Shown: one piece after another, positions 1-7,800 of the stretch
Layout of the letters: each line of letters opens with the position of its first letter
Numbering within the stretch: the first letter of the stretch is position 1
From: Planctomycetota bacterium
GTDB taxonomy: Bacteria > Planctomycetota > Planctomycetia > Planctomycetales > Planctomycetaceae
Assembly: GCA_029977045.1 (NCBI GenBank)
Contig: JAPOLP010000154.1
Span: forward strand, 1 to 9,837
DNA: 9,837 nucleotides
Direction of reading: 5' to 3'
The notes under the pieces: generated by a model
The model's database searches: none
Told to the model about the DNA's origin: nothing
The model's input: the letters and a program-made list of their open reading frames with translations, nothing else
Translations under genes and position numbers: made by a program

Positions 1-119
1 CTTCGATGCTCCTTTCGATCATTCTCGTGGCTGTGGCAGTTCCCGCATGTGCGATGACTGGCGAGAGGCTGTTTCGTTTCTTCGATGCCCGCGGCAAGGT
101 ACGCGGCGACAACGACTGA
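1..119 (+). CDS. C-terminal end of a probable membrane protein (5' truncated by window edge)
   Basis: The frame whose codons start at position 3 is open from the window edge to a TGA at 117-119. Its 38 visible residues are a hydrophobic stretch (MLLSIILVAVAVPACAM) followed by a short charged tail ending in RGDND. This looks like a last transmembrane helix with a hydrophilic tail. Third codon positions are mostly G or C, about two thirds by eye, which suits a real gene here. The family cannot be recognised from so short a piece. It lies in the same direction as the lipoprotein gene, 164 bp away. It could be a chance open frame, since only 39 codons are visible. Confidence 0.45.
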   Translation, partial: SMLLSIILVAVAVPACAMTGERLFRFFDARGKVRGDND

Positions 120-153
120 AACGAGGCAGAAAAAGGAGCAAGCCTGGCTGACG

Positions 154-201
154 CTTCTGGTTGCAGCAATCCGCGGGGTGCCCCCGTCACTTGACCAGAA
201 G
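154..201 (+). other. nested inverted repeat downstream of the truncated gene
   Basis: CTTCTGGT (154-161) is perfectly matched by ACCAGAAG (194-201). Inside lies a second stem, CGGGG (174-178) and CCCCG (182-186), with a three-base loop. No T-run follows, so it is not a standard intrinsic terminator. It may be a transcript-end or leader structure between the two plus-strand genes, or chance. Confidence 0.3.
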
Positions 202-283
202 AGCGGGGCGGCCGGAAAGTAAGGGGACGGGGAAAGCGGCAGGACTCCTTTCGTGCGTTCAGGGTAGTGGCCGGTAGCCATAC

Positions 284-883
284 ATGATGCGACCGTCGAG
301 ATTTCAGCGCCGCGTGCTTCAGGCAGGTTCGCTTATCGTGTTCGCGTTCTCGGTGATACTCTCCGGATGCGGAACTATGAACAGTGACCAATTCGTCTAT
401 GTGAGCGACGATGATGGCGCCGAGGCGAAGGTTGACGGCGAATCCGTTCCGGTCACCGTGTCCCGGCTTGGAAAACAGTTTTCACAGGTGGAATCAGAGT
501 TTCTGTCAGTCCATGTCGGTGTGATGTCGGCGATTGGCGGGGAGTCAGACTTCACGGTCAGAGTTGTGGTGAAACCCTCTCCGTCATTCGTCATCAATCC
601 AGCGAATATTCGGATGGCGGTTGAGTCTCGGTCGCAGACTGGCGAGCGGGCGAACCATTCTCTGCAGGTTGCCGATGACTTCCCGTGGCGCCAACAAGGT
701 CCGGCGGGCAACAAGGATCACATCTGGTGGGCACACTTTAAGGCAGTCCCAGACCTGAAGAGTTCCGTACACGACAGTCTTCGCTTCCAGATTGTCCTCG
801 TGCTGGAAGACGCAGACGGAAACCAGAAGGAGGGCGAGGACATTCTTGAGCTGAAGAAGGATGTGTTTACTGTCCCCGCGTGA
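284..883 (+). CDS. putative lipoprotein of unknown function
   Basis: This 199-residue protein begins with a basic n-region (RPSRFQRR) and a hydrophobic core (SLIVFAFSVI). A clean lipobox L26-S27-G28-C29 follows, so signal peptidase II should cleave before C29 and leave a lipid-anchored protein in the cell envelope. The mature part is acidic and polar, with alternating strand-like segments (FTVRVVVK, RFQIVLVLE) suggesting a beta-rich, perhaps Ig-like, fold. It has no cysteine besides the lipid-bearing one. No catalytic motif or known domain was recognised. Two adjacent ATGs (284 and 287) are possible starts and neither has a clear Shine-Dalgarno. I am sure it is a secreted lipoprotein and have no basis for a function. 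Confidence 0.85.
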   Translation: MMRPSRFQRRVLQAGSLIVFAFSVILSGCGTMNSDQFVYVSDDDGAEAKVDGESVPVTVSRLGKQFSQVESEFLSVHVGVMSAIGGESDFTVRVVVKPSPSFVINPANIRMAVESRSQTGERANHSLQVADDFPWRQQGPAGNKDHIWWAHFKAVPDLKSSVHDSLRFQIVLVLEDADGNQKEGEDILELKKDVFTVPA

Positions 884-1032
884 AGCGATGCCTGCTGGCG
901 AGTGGGACGCCAAGGGCAGTACCGCGACAGGATGCCTCGGCCTGCAGGCGGCAATTTGAAAGGCATCAGTTGCTGTCGAGACTGCGAAGTGCATGACGCT
1001 ACAGTCAGCCCTCTGGCTTGCAGAGTTTCTCA

Positions 1033-1380
1033 ATGTCGCTGATTGACGAACTGACGGGTATCGCTCCGCTGCTGAATCAGCGTTCGATGGACGCTGATGC
1101 CGGGCTCTCGTACGACGTGATGTCTGATGCGCTGATCTGGTCTGACGAGTTGCCCGACCTCACGACGATCCCGCTTCGGAAGCTTTGGTGCTTGCGACCG
1201 GTTTTTCGTTATCGGACCAGCCTGATCCAAGAGCAGCCCGACGAACGGTTCCTCGACTTCTGGAACGCCGGGCGAGCACTGTTTCCCGACTGGCCCGGTT
1301 TCGCCCCGGACCGCCGCGAGCCAGGCGTTGACCTGCAGGCAAAGCTCGAACGCTTCAAAGCTGACGCAGGCTGCTGGTGA
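1033..1380 (+). CDS. small conserved-looking protein of unknown function
   Basis: The 115-residue product is soluble, with no signal peptide or membrane segment. It reads as real protein: an acidic tryptophan-containing N-terminal half (ALIWSDELPDL), an arginine/tyrosine stretch (PVFRYRTSLI), and a Trp/Pro-rich segment (LFPDWPGFAPDRR) before a C-terminal amphipathic helix. I have a recollection of small planctomycete proteins with an YRTSLI...FPDWPGF pattern but cannot name a family. ATG at 1033 is chosen, with a weak AGAG seven bases upstream; a TTG at 1018 would add five residues, and an in-frame TGA at 994 rules out anything much longer. It ends 137 bp before the convergent pterin-enzyme gene, and no terminator hairpin was found in that gap. 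Confidence 0.7.
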   Translation: MSLIDELTGIAPLLNQRSMDADAGLSYDVMSDALIWSDELPDLTTIPLRKLWCLRPVFRYRTSLIQEQPDERFLDFWNAGRALFPDWPGFAPDRREPGVDLQAKLERFKADAGCW

Positions 1381-1517
1381 GACGACATACTGAGGCCGGC
1401 AGTGGTTTCCTGGAGGAATCGACGATCGACGCGCACGTCGGACCGGATCTGTCTTCAGGGGGCAGGCCAATGGAGTCCGCGTGCGATGTGTCGTCCGGGA
1501 CGCTGCGGCCAATGAGG

Positions 1518-2015
1518 CTACTTGAGCGAGATCTGGCAGATGGCCCACTGGCCGAAGTTTTCTTCGACTTCGATCTGGATCAGTGAGACGTCGGCTCCGC
1601 CCTGTTGCTGTTCGACGGTGGGCTGCAGACGCTGGCCGATCCAGCGGGCGATGAGTTCAGCCGTCGTATTCGCGACCGGCAGCAGGACGCAGTCTTCGCG
1701 CGGGAAAATCCAGCGGCGGTCCTCGAAGGTCGCTTCTACTTCGCGTTCGGTTGCGGTGACGCGAATCGCAGGGTGTTCGGTCGGCAGCAGGACTCGATGG
1801 TCGAGTTCCAGGACGATGGCCTGGAGAGCGTCACGCAGGGCGATGAAGTCGAACACGTAACGGTTTTCGTCTAGCGGCCCGGTGAGTTCGACGGCGACTC
1901 GCCAGTTGTGTCCGTGCAGCCGTTCGCAGATGTTGCCGTTGAACGTGATGAAGTGCGCGGCGCTGAAGACCAGATGGTCCTTGGTGACTCGCACACGCCA
2001 GGTCTCGCTACTCAC
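1518..2015 (-). CDS. queD: 6-carboxytetrahydropterin / 6-pyruvoyltetrahydropterin synthase family protein (QueD-like)
   Basis: Members convert 7,8-dihydroneopterin triphosphate to 6-carboxy- or 6-pyruvoyl-tetrahydropterin in the cytosol, for queuosine or pterin synthesis. The family's Zn ligands are visible: H21 in FSAAHF, and H34 and H36 in CERLHGH. C30 sits in the C-x3-H-G-H position of the catalytic cysteine, LDHR (D72, H73) matches the catalytic Asp-His region, NTTAE (116-120) precedes the conserved helix, and the late EVEE supplies the usual pterin-binding glutamate. At 165 residues it is longer than typical ~120-residue QueD, mainly from an acidic insert around residues 80-113. The GTG start lies inside the upstream gene with a GGAG nine bases before it. 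No queC, queE or queF is nearby, so the queuosine assignment and symbol are tentative; the family is secure. Confidence 0.88.
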   Translation of the reverse strand: MSSETWRVRVTKDHLVFSAAHFITFNGNICERLHGHNWRVAVELTGPLDENRYVFDFIALRDALQAIVLELDHRVLLPTEHPAIRVTATEREVEATFEDRRWIFPREDCVLLPVANTTAELIARWIGQRLQPTVEQQQGGADVSLIQIEVEENFGQWAICQISLK

Positions 2016-3429
2016 TGCCAGTTTCTCCGCTCGGTTGAGGACTGGCCGGCAGATTCTGGCGGGAATATCGCCACAGCACGGCCATCAAAAGGAGCAGAGC
2101 ATACATCTGATAGGACAACGCTGTCAGGGATTGCCACGGCACGGCAACCGATCCGGCGCGTTCCCAGAAGCCATTCGTTTGTCCGCTCAGCGAATCCTGG
2201 CGGATCAGCAGAGTCCAGATCAGACGCGGTGTCAGGGTGAGTGCGATGATGGAGAGCCAGGTCGCCGAATGCTGCCAGCCTGCCCGATGCGACAGTTTCA
2301 GGGCGACACAGACAGGAATCGCTGCGAGCACGAAATAGTGGTGCCAGGTTGTCGGCGACATCAGCAGCATGGCCAGGACAACGACGGCAAAAGCAGCGTC
2401 TTTGTCGGACCGTGATTCCGCCCGCAGCGATCGCCAGCCGGCAAAAGTAGTCACTGCCAGCCACGACATCCAAAGGCACGCTTTCAGGGCGTGTGGAGAC
2501 GTGACTGCCGGTCTGACGGTCTTGACGGGGGCACCGAGCAGACGTTCCCAGAAAGCCAGCAGCGACGAGTTGCCCCAGTTGTTCGTCACGTTCCGGAGTT
2601 CAGGCAGCACGGTCTGTGCATAGTCACGGTACGCGTCGACGCCGAACACGCCCACCGTCACTGCTGTGATTGAGAGCCCGGCGACCGCTCCGCCGACAAT
2701 CGCTTTCCAATCGCGTCGAGCCAGTGCGTACAGAAAGAGGTATGCCGGGTAGAGTTTGATCGTCGCCGCAGTCGCCAGGCACGCTCCTGACAGCCAGGAA
2801 TGTCCACGCCGATCAGCTCGCCAGGCAGCCACGATCAGAAATCCCATCAACAGATTCGGTTGGCCCTGGATGAGACTTTGTTTGAGCGGATCGCTGGCCA
2901 GCAGCAGAGTCGCTGCTGCCAGCAGGACGGTCCCGTCGAGGGGCACGTGCAGTTCGCGGGCGATCCAGACTAGTGAAACGCCCAGCAGAATCAGCGACGT
3001 CAGGTTCCAGGCAAGGTGGGCGTTTCGGTAGGACATTCCACCAAACGGAACAGCAAAGAGATTGGCGGTCGGCGGATGAGTGTTGTACGGGTCGAAGAAG
3101 CCGTCTTCACTGGCCAGGTCGAGCCCCAGGTGCTTCCGAATGGCCGCCCGCTGCGGCGTGTAAAGTGGCATTTCTGACTGCCAGTTTCGTACGGCAGCCC
3201 ACTCCTTGAAGAAGTCGAAGATTGCCCCTTCCGGCGGCTGCATGGCCGATTTCATGCCAGGCGTAAACAGGAATGCGGCGATCAGAAATGCCAGGAGCCA
3301 GAAGAACCGCTCACCAGGCGACCTCGCGGCATGTATTTGCTGCGTCGCAACGGAGGGAGCCTGCTGTGTGGAATCTGCTTCTGGCACGTGACCGGCCTGC
3401 TCGGTTGAGGAAGGAGTCCCCAGTGTCAC
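2008..3429 (-). CDS. GT87 family (DUF2029) polyprenyl-phosphate-dependent glycosyltransferase, integral membrane
   Basis: This 473-residue polytopic protein resembles GT-C fold mannosyltransferases such as PimE, which move sugars from polyprenyl phosphates to envelope lipids or glycans on the outer face of the membrane. A hydrophilic 40-residue N-terminus precedes about ten hydrophobic segments, the first at 42-56. Family-type landmarks are FDFFKEW with candidate catalytic D72 in the first external loop, THPP (117-120), QGQPN (188-192), KLYP (225-228), GNSSL (286-290) and SPTTWHHY (358-365). The GTG at 3429 is the only reasonable start because an in-frame TGA occurs about 20 bases upstream; no strong Shine-Dalgarno is seen. 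It overlaps the QueD-like gene by 8 bp. Donor and acceptor cannot be told from sequence. Confidence 0.87.
   Translation of the reverse strand: MTLGTPSSTEQAGHVPEADSTQQAPSVATQQIHAARSPGERFFWLLAFLIAAFLFTPGMKSAMQPPEGAIFDFFKEWAAVRNWQSEMPLYTPQRAAIRKHLGLDLASEDGFFDPYNTHPPTANLFAVPFGGMSYRNAHLAWNLTSLILLGVSLVWIARELHVPLDGTVLLAAATLLLASDPLKQSLIQGQPNLLMGFLIVAAWRADRRGHSWLSGACLATAATIKLYPAYLFLYALARRDWKAIVGGAVAGLSITAVTVGVFGVDAYRDYAQTVLPELRNVTNNWGNSSLLAFWERLLGAPVKTVRPAVTSPHALKACLWMSWLAVTTFAGWRSLRAESRSDKDAAFAVVVLAMLLMSPTTWHHYFVLAAIPVCVALKLSHRAGWQHSATWLSIIALTLTPRLIWTLLIRQDSLSGQTNGFWERAGSVAVPWQSLTALSYQMYALLLLMAVLWRYSRQNLPASPQPSGETGSE
2025..2028 (-). promoter_or_regulatory. ribosome binding site of the QueD-like gene
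   Basis: On the minus strand GGAG stands nine bases before the GTG at 2015-2013. It lies within the last codons of the glycosyltransferase gene, whose TAG is at 2010-2008. The 8-bp overlap plus this site supports the GTG start and points to translational coupling of the two genes. Confidence 0.6.
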
Positions 3430-3519
3430 TCCGCAGACTCTCGCACTTCAATGTTCGGGTTCAGCGCGACGTGGAGGAGTTGCACAACAATCGAGCGAAG
3501 TAAGGGTTTGGTCCGTGCA

Positions 3520-3542
3520 GCCGGATGCGGCTGAAATCCGGC
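3520..3542 (-). other. hairpin between the sirtuin and glycosyltransferase genes
   Basis: GCCGGAT (3520-3526) and ATCCGGC (3536-3542) form a perfect 7-bp stem with a nine-base loop. A competing stem, CAGCC (3518-3522) with GGCTG (3529-3533), uses overlapping bases, so only one can form at a time. It lies 40 bases past the sirtuin stop and about 90 before the glycosyltransferase start. No T-run follows on the minus strand, so it is at best a weak or Rho-assisted terminator, an attenuator, or an RNA-processing site. Confidence 0.35.
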
Positions 3543-3581
3543 ACCCTCAGACGGGGAGCCATCGCATACCGTGCGACTCAT

Positions 3582-4349
3582 CTATGAAGCTGAAAGTGCT
3601 TCGAACACTGAGCCCAGCGGCGCGTTGATGACCAGGTTCGCGATGGCGTCGAGCGGTGTCTGGTCGCGGTTGATGATGACGAGCTTCGCTCCGTTCTCGC
3701 GGGCCATTCGAGGCAGGCTGGCGGCGGGTTCGACGACGAGAGACGAACCGAGGGCCAGGAACAGGTCGCAGGAATTCGCCCATTGAGCGGCGGTACGAAG
3801 CGTGTCGCCAGGTAGTGACTGGCCGAACGAAACCGTTGCGTGTTTCAGCAGGCCGCCGCATGTCGGGCAGGCTGGTACTGACTGAGTCGTCTGGAACTCG
3901 GCAACGAGACGATCGGCAGACTCGCGCCAGTCGCAGTCGAGGCAGGCGATCCAGCGAGCGGTGCCGTGAAGTTCGAGTACGCTGTTTGAGCCAGCGTTCT
4001 GATGCAGGCCGTCGATGTTCTGGGTGATCACGCCGCGGAGCAGGCCAGCGGTTTCCCACTCGGCAAGCCGGCGGTGTGTGACATTAGGCGACGCATCGGC
4101 AAAGTCGCGGTGAGCTTCCGACTTCTGCCGCCAGTACTCGTGCCGGGCGTCAGCGCTGCAGAGAAACTCGTCGAAATACACTGTCCGGTTTTCCGACCAG
4201 ACTCCGCCGGGAGATCGGAAGTCCGGGATGCCGCTTTCCGTGCTGATGCCGGCTCCGGTGAAGGCAACGACTGACTGCGATTCGGCGAGCCACTCACGCA
4301 GCAACTCGACGGCGGCGGGGAGCTGGTCTGCCTGGAATCGCTGACGCAC
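3582..4349 (-). CDS. Sir2-family NAD-dependent protein deacylase (sirtuin)
   Basis: Sirtuins remove acyl groups from lysines using NAD+, giving nicotinamide and O-acyl-ADP-ribose. From GTG at 4349 the protein has 255 residues, near the usual bacterial size. Hallmarks occur in order: GAGISTESGIPDFRS (from residue 32) and TQNIDGLH (109-116) for NAD binding, catalytic H128 in ELHG, structural zinc cysteines C136/C139 (CLDC) and C161/C164 (CPTC), GSSLVVEP (201-208) and INRD (226-229). The usual FGE after the zinc module is FGQ here. The Tyr-x-x-Arg pair of desuccinylase-type sirtuins is not evident (EYWRQK occurs in that region), so plain deacetylation is more likely. The frame stays open to 4484, but that arginine-rich stretch overlaps the preceding gene and looks non-native. 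It starts 38 bp after the molybdopterin-fold gene, with a weak GGA upstream. Confidence 0.92.
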   Translation of the reverse strand: MRQRFQADQLPAAVELLREWLAESQSVVAFTGAGISTESGIPDFRSPGGVWSENRTVYFDEFLCSADARHEYWRQKSEAHRDFADASPNVTHRRLAEWETAGLLRGVITQNIDGLHQNAGSNSVLELHGTARWIACLDCDWRESADRLVAEFQTTQSVPACPTCGGLLKHATVSFGQSLPGDTLRTAAQWANSCDLFLALGSSLVVEPAASLPRMARENGAKLVIINRDQTPLDAIANLVINAPLGSVFEALSAS

Positions 4350-4387
4350 GAGATTGTTCCGGTTGCTGGAGGCTGATTCTGGCAGGC

Positions 4388-4828
4388 TTAGTCGCGACGA
4401 GTGTCGCGTCCGACGCCGACGGTCAGTTCGATGCGAACGAGGTGTTTGACGTTGGCGCAGGCGTCGAGTTCGGCGGTCTTGCACTCGGCGGCGTTTGGGA
4501 TCAGGAAGCGAAACGGGCCTCCGAACCGACTGTCGAGAGGTTCTCCATCTGCCTGCTCGAACAGAACGATTCCGCGGTCACGCACGTCGGTAATCAACAG
4601 GCTGGCCGAGAAACCGTCGTCCGAATGCAGCGTGACGTGAGTTGCTTCGTTCGTTGGTTCAGCGCGATCGAGCAGGCCCGCTAGCGTTACCGCTTTGCCC
4701 GATCGATTCGCTTCGACTTGGCTGACGTCTTCGATGCGGGCGTCTGCGGGGAGGTCGTTGAGAGCGACGCGGCCAAAGATGGCCGGCGATGCGACTTCGC
4801 CGTCAATGGTCAGTGTGTCGGTGCTCAT
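4388..4828 (-). CDS. short molybdopterin-dependent oxidoreductase-fold protein (Oxidored_molyb type)
   Basis: The 146-residue protein matches the sulfite-oxidase-type molybdopterin domain. It has DGEVASP near the N-terminus (residues 9-15), VTLHSDDGFSASL (65-77), and GEPLDSRFGGPFRFLIP (94-110), the typical GxPL...GGP.R.xxP segment. It ends with CANVKHLVRIEL, the usual final strand. The catalytic cysteine that ligates molybdenum in sulfite oxidases and YedY/MsrP, in an R-C-x-G-N or similar loop, is absent; cysteines occur only in the AECKTAELDAC region. No signal peptide is present, so it is probably cytosolic. ATG at 4828 is 21 bp after the stop of the large membrane-protein gene, without a clear Shine-Dalgarno. 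The fold is well supported; enzymatic activity and cofactor binding are doubtful. Confidence 0.82.
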   Translation of the reverse strand: MSTDTLTIDGEVASPAIFGRVALNDLPADARIEDVSQVEANRSGKAVTLAGLLDRAEPTNEATHVTLHSDDGFSASLLITDVRDRGIVLFEQADGEPLDSRFGGPFRFLIPNAAECKTAELDACANVKHLVRIELTVGVGRDTRRD

Positions 4829-4849
4829 GGCGTTTGGTTTCAGGCTGTG

Positions 4850-7800
4850 TCAGGACTGCTGAGGAGTGTCGTAACTGGCGGGGCTGGACAGTCGCCAGTC
4901 CCAGCGGATGTCGGCCGGCAGGACGTCCGGTCGATCGTTTTCAGGACTGTCGTCCCACTGTCGGGACCAGTCGCTCCACGCGAGGCTGGTCCGTGAGAAG
5001 ATCAGGTGTTCGATAGGCAGCGATGGTAGATCGTGTGTGCGAACGACGGCTCGCGGCCAGGGCCGCACGGTCAGATGGTGCCGCAGGTTGTAGACGGCCT
5101 CATCTCGGTACTGGCCGTCTGGCCAGACGAGCAGGCCTTCTTCGTCAATGTCGTAGGGAATCTCGCGTGGAGCGAAGCTGGCGGAAATCTGCTCTCGGAC
5201 GAGATCAACGCCCGCCAGCCGATAAAAGCCGACGATCGCCGTCAGCAGCACCTGTCGCTGTTCGACGGAAAGGCTGCGTACCCAGCCAGTGCGGAATGTG
5301 TTCGCAACGAGCCAGCCGGACTGTTCCTCAAACACGAGTTCCAGCGGGCCATCTTCGAATTCCGAGCACGCAAGCTCGACGCGAATATTGTTCGACGCCA
5401 GCCGGATGCGGCCAACTGAGACACCGGAGACATTCCAGGCGGGCGAGTCGTTCAGAATTCCGAGCAGCTCACGTTCGACGAAATGTTCGACGGCGACGTG
5501 TACGTGATGAAGCTGATCGAGGTACTTGCTGCGAGCCAGGCTGTGCTCTTCGCCGTGTCGTTTGCGGTCTGCTCTGCGGAGACGGGAAAACAGTTTGGGC
5601 AGCGTGCCGGAATGAAAACCGGGCTTCATCAGTCGAATGAACGTCTCGCCGTGACTGCCGACAAGAACTGGCTGGAGTGTCTCGCCGCGGTTGGCTTTGT
5701 AGAGCCGCCAGTTGGACCGCAGTTCCCATGCCATGAAGCCGAAGACGCCTGGCATTAGAAAGATGAACGGTCCGACGATTGCCGTTGCGTATTCGGCGCT
5801 GCCGAAAACCGGCGTGAGAATGTCGACGAACGTCGGCGCCAGCGGAATCAGCAGCTTGTGCGACACCGTGACGACCGGGAAGTGCTTAATCGGATTGATC
5901 TGCGGCTCAACGAGTAGATTCACAACGAACCGGGCCACGAAGGTAAACGCCGTCCAGAACACACCGAGCAGCGCCTTCACTGCCAGCGACAGAGTGGTTT
6001 CACCGCTCTTGAACCGCAGCCATTCGTCGACGGCGTACAGGACGCGATCAAAGGCTTCGAGCAACCTCTTGAACGAGTCCATGACGAAGTCGAACAGGGC
6101 GACGAAGATATGGACGCGGATTCGTGTCCAGGTCGAGTGCAGCCACTCGGCGGTCAGTTCCTCGACGTCCCGTCCGACACGCGAATTCAGGATGACGCTC
6201 ATCGCCAGCAGCACGACCGCCCAGTTGAACGGCTCTTGCGACGGAATCGAATCGTAAATCGCTGGAAGGGCTCCGCAGATGACCGCGGTGGGAATCGCCG
6301 GCCACAGGATCAGCTTTCGGAACAGCACGACGGCCCGACTGCGGATCAACTGCCGGACGGCCTTCAACCGGAAGAATCTCACTGGCCACTCATAGAGCAG
6401 ACGACGCAATGCACTGAACAGACGCCGGAAGAACGTGCCGACTGCTCGCCGGAATGGCGCGACGTGAATCAGCAGCAGAATGAACGTTCCCATTGCGGCG
6501 ACGAGCCACGGCGTCGCTGCAACTCGCCAGAGATGGAAGGGGTCGTGCAGATGTCCCGTCAGCAACTCGTGATTTGCATCACGAAGCAGCACATCAGTGA
6601 CGGGGTCCAGCGAGAGGCCCGGTAGCGGTACGAGTTCTCCCCCCGGCACAGGCACCGGACTCACCCCCAGCACATCAGCGGTTCGGCTGACGACGTTGTC
6701 AATCGCTGACTGGAGACTGGCGAACTTCTCGGCAATGTGCAGGACGGCTTCGAGGCAGATGAACGCTCCGCCGTACGGGATCGCTACATAGCGAGTGAGG
6801 AAGCGACCAATTGTGGTACCGAAGCTCGCGGCACTCAGTCGCTGCAGCAGCCTCAGATGGAGATCCCCGCGCTGGTACACGCCGTCCAGCGATCTCGCCA
6901 GTTCGCGGTCTGTACGCAGCAGCCGGTCTCCCAGCAGGAACTCTTTCGGGCCGGACAGGTCGCTGAGTTTCAGATTACTGCGCGAGATTGCGTCCCGCAG
7001 ATCGCCCATCGTCAGAAAGCCGCGATTGGCGACTCCGTCAAGCAGTTCCTCGACCAGCTTGCGAAACGCGACACGCTCCGGTGTATCCGTCGGAGAAATG
7101 CCAACCCGTTCGAGCGTCTCTGTCGTCAACGGTCGAAGCCGCGTTCGCATCTGGTGTTCGGCGGAGTGTGCCGCTTCGTGCAGCAGGTGCGAAAGCCGCC
7201 GCCGTTCGGAGCCGGCCAGACGCGACGCAACCAGGCGGCGCGTCGCACTGCGGAGGTGCTTGGACATCAGCACTTCACGCTGATTCGGCAACGCTCGTTT
7301 GATCGGGCGACGTCCGAAAGATGCGACACAGCCGACCAGGTCAACCGTGTAGATCTCGCGTTCGTGGTCGACGCAGACCTTCTGCAGGTCGTACAGCAGT
7401 CGCTTGTCGGCGTTCCAGAAACCCAACGCTGATTGCATCAGCAGGGCAACCAGAGACTCGTACCAGTGGAAGGCTGCGTCGTCGTCAAACTCAAGTGCCG
7501 CCTGCAGACGTCGCACGAGACGTTCGATATCTGTGAGTGCTCCGCTCACCGCGTCGCTGATCAGTTCCGGGGTCGCAAAGCGGGCCGCACGGATTTGATA
7601 CAAGGCCGCTCCGACAGCATTGCCGCGGGCAAATGCCTTGTCCGCTTTCCGGATCATCCGCCCGAAGACGCGGAGATTAGGCCTGCGAGCCCGTTCGAGC
7701 GATGCCTGCACCGCGGCACTGAGTGAAGGAAACGCGACGGTGTCTTCGGTATCTGAGGCAGTTGCTGCCGATGGATCGTCGTGAAGATGCCCGGTCAGGC

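Noticed and set aside
931..953. GCCTGCAGGC palindrome and nearby GATGCCT repeat after the lipoprotein gene, considered as a terminator
   Set aside because: The stems are short and no T-run follows, so there is no support for a terminator.
584..1033. Minus-strand open frame opposite the lipoprotein, and another at 1030-1548
   Set aside because: The plus-strand proteins have a signal peptide with lipobox and sensible composition respectively. The minus frames are mirrors without motifs.
1377..1586. Small plus-strand open frame starting on a GTG that overlaps the stop of the 1033-1380 gene
   Set aside because: The overlap mimics coupling, but the frame runs into the 3' end of the pterin-enzyme gene on the other strand and its translation has no recognisable character.
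3547..4059. Minus-strand open frame in a second register within the sirtuin gene
   Set aside because: It is arginine-rich and lies wholly within the region encoding sirtuin motifs in the other register.
4350..4484. N-terminal extension of the sirtuin frame by 45 residues
   Set aside because: It overlaps the preceding molybdopterin-fold gene and translates as arginine-rich nonsense. The GTG at 4349 gives a normal sirtuin length.
6737..7432. Plus-strand open frames opposite the giant protein, here and at 7973-8575
   Set aside because: They are G+C-driven mirror frames of a continuous 1238-codon gene, with arginine/glutamine-rich translations and no motifs.
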